Below, one piece after another: positions 62,062 through 64,000 of a stretch of 64,000 bases of DNA. How positions within the stretch are numbered: the first letter of the stretch is position 1; each line of letters begins with the position of its first letter. The notes under the pieces were generated by a model. It saw nothing but the letters and a program-made list of their open reading frames with translations, was not told the origin of the DNA and did not search any database. Made by a program: the position numbers and the translations under genes. The DNA is from a virus, in the IMG/VR virus record IMGVR_UViG_3300002835_000068, positions 1 to 64,000 of that record; one strand, written 5' to 3'.

Positions 62062-62641
62062 TGAAGTAAATACGATTGTTGACTCAGTTTTAACTGAAGA
62101 AGAAATTAAAATGATTTATTCGTTAGTTGAAAAGTCTAACGAGGGCTACCTAATGGAACTGTTTAATCAAAAAATATCAAACTTTCCATTACCAGAAGAT
62201 ATATCTAAAAAAATAATTAGTAAATGTGAGGAGTTGTCTGGGGAGTCAGGATTGGAGATATCTGAGTACCAGTTTTCTAAATATGAAAAAACAACAGATG
62301 AAAATGGAAAGACAAGGTATCCAAACCTATTCCCTCATTTTGACGACACCTTTCCAGAGCCAAGGTTCACCTTTGACTATCAGATAGGTGGTAATACTAC
62401 CTGGCCACTAGTAGTTGAAGGCAGTGTCTTTGAGTTAAAAAATAATCAGGCTTTAACATTTTCTGGAACACACCAGATTCATTGGAGAGTAAAAAAAGAT
62501 TTTAAAGATGGAGAAAGAATAGATATGATTTTCTTCCATCTCAGAAAAAGAGGCGGGGATAAAAAAGACCCTTCTGTAAACGAAACAATGAATGCTAAAG
62601 AGGGAAAGTTTAGAAAGATGTACGATCAGGGGAATAACTAA
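62051..62641 (+). CDS. 2OG-Fe(II) oxygenase-like protein, trio member 2
   Basis: A 196-residue protein with NLFPHFDDT (H96, D98), a core strand FTFDYQIGGNTTWPL, then TFSGTHQIHWRVKKDF with distal H144 and GERIDMIFFHL with R156. All expected iron and co-substrate ligands are present. GGAGG about 7 nt before the ATG at 62051 supports the start, which lies in the last codons of member 1. The Lys/Asp-rich C-terminal tail (about 30 residues) may bind a partner or nucleic acid. Confidence 0.65.
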   Translation: MKYDEVNTIVDSVLTEEEIKMIYSLVEKSNEGYLMELFNQKISNFPLPEDISKKIISKCEELSGESGLEISEYQFSKYEKTTDENGKTRYPNLFPHFDDTFPEPRFTFDYQIGGNTTWPLVVEGSVFELKNNQALTFSGTHQIHWRVKKDFKDGERIDMIFFHLRKRGGDKKDPSVNETMNAKEGKFRKMYDQGNN

Positions 62642-62642
62642 A

Positions 62643-63431
62643 ATGGCAGAAATGCATAACTACCTAACACCAATGGATAAGTATTCAAAAAGACTGCCTT
62701 TTTATATAGACAACTTATTTGATTCAGACCAAGTTTTAAGAATTAAATCTCTTTTAGAAGAGAACAGAAAACTAGAACCTTTTATCATTGGTGACAGAAT
62801 TGAAGATGGATACATAAGAACTTCTGAATTTAGAAGTAGGTATCAGCCAAAGATTGCAAAGAATATGTCAAGAACTTTGATCGAGTTTGATATGCCAGAA
62901 GACTGTGAGAAGGTTTTGGATAGCATTGCTAAGCCGTTGTATGACGGTGATATAGCGCTATGTCACTATAACTATATTGACTACAATATTAAGTATGGGT
63001 ATGGAGACAATAGCCCAGCGCTACCACCACACCTTGATGCAGATGAGAACCTTATAACTATTAACTACTGCCTTGATACAAATATTGACTGGGACCTTTA
63101 CATAAGTACCCCAGAAGATTCTTCTAAATTTGAAAAGTATACACTGACTGCTGGTCAAACCATTGTCTTTAGTGCTGTTAATCAAATTCACTGGAGACCA
63201 AAAAGAAAATTTAAAGAAGGGGAGTTCTGTGAGATTATTAGCATGGATTACTGCCCAACTACCAACTATAGGTTTACTGGAGAGGACAATCCTATTGATC
63301 CAGAAAAAAGCCCAATGAAAAGAAAAGAGTATCTAGATAAGTTACAGTCTCGCCAAGAGATGATGGCTGCATTTAATTTATGGAACGAAGAGGGTCTTCG
63401 TGACGGTATTGACATGAAATCGATGGGGTAA
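62643..63431 (+). CDS. 2OG-Fe(II) oxygenase-like protein, trio member 3
   Basis: A 262-residue protein with ALPPHLDADENLITINYCLD (H130, D132) and VNQIHWRPKRKFKEGEFCEI (H183). The position that holds Arg in the other two is Cys here (C196), so 2-oxoglutarate binding may differ. N- and C-terminal extensions make it the largest of the three. Translation starts at 62643, one base after the preceding stop, with a weak AGGGGA upstream. Confidence 0.65.
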   Translation: MAEMHNYLTPMDKYSKRLPFYIDNLFDSDQVLRIKSLLEENRKLEPFIIGDRIEDGYIRTSEFRSRYQPKIAKNMSRTLIEFDMPEDCEKVLDSIAKPLYDGDIALCHYNYIDYNIKYGYGDNSPALPPHLDADENLITINYCLDTNIDWDLYISTPEDSSKFEKYTLTAGQTIVFSAVNQIHWRPKRKFKEGEFCEIISMDYCPTTNYRFTGEDNPIDPEKSPMKRKEYLDKLQSRQEMMAAFNLWNEEGLRDGIDMKSMG

Positions 63432-63433
63432 AC

Positions 63434-63739
63434 ATGGAACAACAAGGTACAACAATAGATATGGTAAACGGTCTAGCAGAGATTGCAGACTACATGCAGG
63501 ATGAGGAGTTAACAGTAGCGCTTACAATGATAGCCAAGTTAATTATTAAGCCAGACATTCCTTTGAACGTAGCACACGTAGAGATAGTACGGCTTCAAGC
63601 AATAGCAGCAAAGATGGCTTTTAAGGCTACATGGATGGCTAATGTTGATAAGTCAGATCGTGGAAAGAAGAATCTTTATTATACTGCAGCAGAGTCTCTT
63701 AATAATTTAGTGTCTGCACTCAAATATATAACCCGTTAA
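63434..63739 (+). CDS. Hypothetical helical protein
   Basis: A 101-residue helical protein (VNGLAEIADYMQDEELTVAL, AHVEIVRLQAIAAKMAFKA). It begins two bases after the previous stop. Short proteins of this type are frequent near phage exonuclease genes, but no function is known to me. Confidence 0.5.
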   Translation: MEQQGTTIDMVNGLAEIADYMQDEELTVALTMIAKLIIKPDIPLNVAHVEIVRLQAIAAKMAFKATWMANVDKSDRGKKNLYYTAAESLNNLVSALKYITR

Positions 63740-63744
63740 TCTGC

Positions 63745-63750
63745 TATACT
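63745..63750 (+). promoter_or_regulatory. -10 box before exonuclease gene
   Basis: TGC-TATACT, part of the CTGCTATACTTA string identical to that before the ribonucleotide reductase. A second TATACT follows at 63751-63756. Confidence 0.6.
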
Positions 63751-63774
63751 TATACTAATAGAAACGAGTAAAAC

Positions 63775-64000
63775 ATGACAAAAAGTTTATTACAGCAGAT
63801 TATGGTTAAACAGGAAAAGCCACCAGTGCACTCAGTAGATGTTGCTGGTTTGACTGAAAAGATTCAGTCTGGATATATTGTAAACCGAATTGATAAGCAA
63901 ACACAGAAGAAAACCTTTGCCCCATCTACAATTGCCTACGGGCATGGAGAGTGTCCAAGGTATTGGTATCTTGCATTTGATGGTCAAATGTTTGAGGATG
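63775..64000 (+). CDS. Cas4/RecB-like exonuclease, truncated by the window end
   Basis: The first 75 residues of a gene that continues beyond the window. KTFAPSTIAYGHGECPRYWY matches the N-terminal motif of Cas4/RecB-type PD-(D/E)XK exonucleases, including the Cys that often begins an iron-sulfur cluster; the catalytic residues would lie outside. In phages this protein usually works with the recombinase in end resection. No CRISPR array is present, so there is no reason to link it to adaptation. Confidence 0.6.
   Translation, partial: MTKSLLQQIMVKQEKPPVHSVDVAGLTEKIQSGYIVNRIDKQTQKKTFAPSTIAYGHGECPRYWYLAFDGQMFED

Noticed and set aside
63775-64000. CRISPR adaptation gene cas4
   Set aside because: No array or other cas gene is present. 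Cas4/RecB-like exonucleases are common in phage recombination modules.

Overview
The window is part of a tailed double-stranded DNA phage genome (Caudoviricetes, siphovirus-like: very long tape measure, no sheath gene seen). It is AT-rich and almost entirely coding. The host cannot be named from the sequence. Several transcription starts appear to fall on or within a few bases of the start codon (leaderless mRNAs), and the class II ribonucleotide reductase, PolIII-alpha-type polymerase and RecA-like set is also known from actinobacteriophages, so an actinobacterial host is a reasonable but unproven guess. No tRNA, CRISPR array, integrase or terminase was seen.

Layout. 1-2325: small genes, including two short membrane proteins (possible holins) and a minus-strand block of four small genes. 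2326-2598: an AT-rich regulatory gap holding a likely ~55-nt small RNA. 2599-18178: a large adhesion module of baseplate-attachment domains, collagen-like proteins, Ala-rich fibres, and two proteins that join extreme low-complexity repeats (Pro-Val-Thr-Pro, and Ser-Pro-Phe-Gly) to near-identical C-terminal Hint (hedgehog/intein-type) domains. Inside this module lie a GT-A-like glycosyltransferase, a GT61-like glycosyltransferase fused to a JmjC/cupin oxygenase, and an opposite-strand secreted lysozyme-like gene. 18234-22303: 2-oxoglutarate/Fe(II) oxygenases around a B12-dependent ribonucleotide reductase. 22319-26026: a LamG-like fibre. 26045-35571: head and neck genes (portal, protease with nested scaffold, major capsid, connectors, tail terminator, tail tube, two tail-assembly chaperone paralogues). 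35585-52395: tape measure, distal tail, tail tip and baseplate genes. 52395-64000: replication and recombination (HTH regulator, DnaB helicase, primase, ssDNA-binding protein, DnaE, RecA-like recombinase, resolvase-like nuclease, Cas4/RecB-like exonuclease running off the end), with a tandem trio of further 2OG oxygenases.

How it works together. A recurrent extended -10 element (TGN-TATAAT) precedes most transcription units. It often sits 6-9 nt before an ATG with no Shine-Dalgarno sequence, and it frequently absorbs the stop codon of the preceding gene. The most interesting candidate system is a fibre-modification pathway: proline-, lysine- and threonine-rich repetitive adhesins encoded beside two glycosyltransferase-like proteins and several 2OG/JmjC oxygenases, suggesting hydroxylation and glycosylation of the virion's receptor-binding surface. 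That link is inferred from gene proximity and family chemistry; the domains themselves are read from the sequence.
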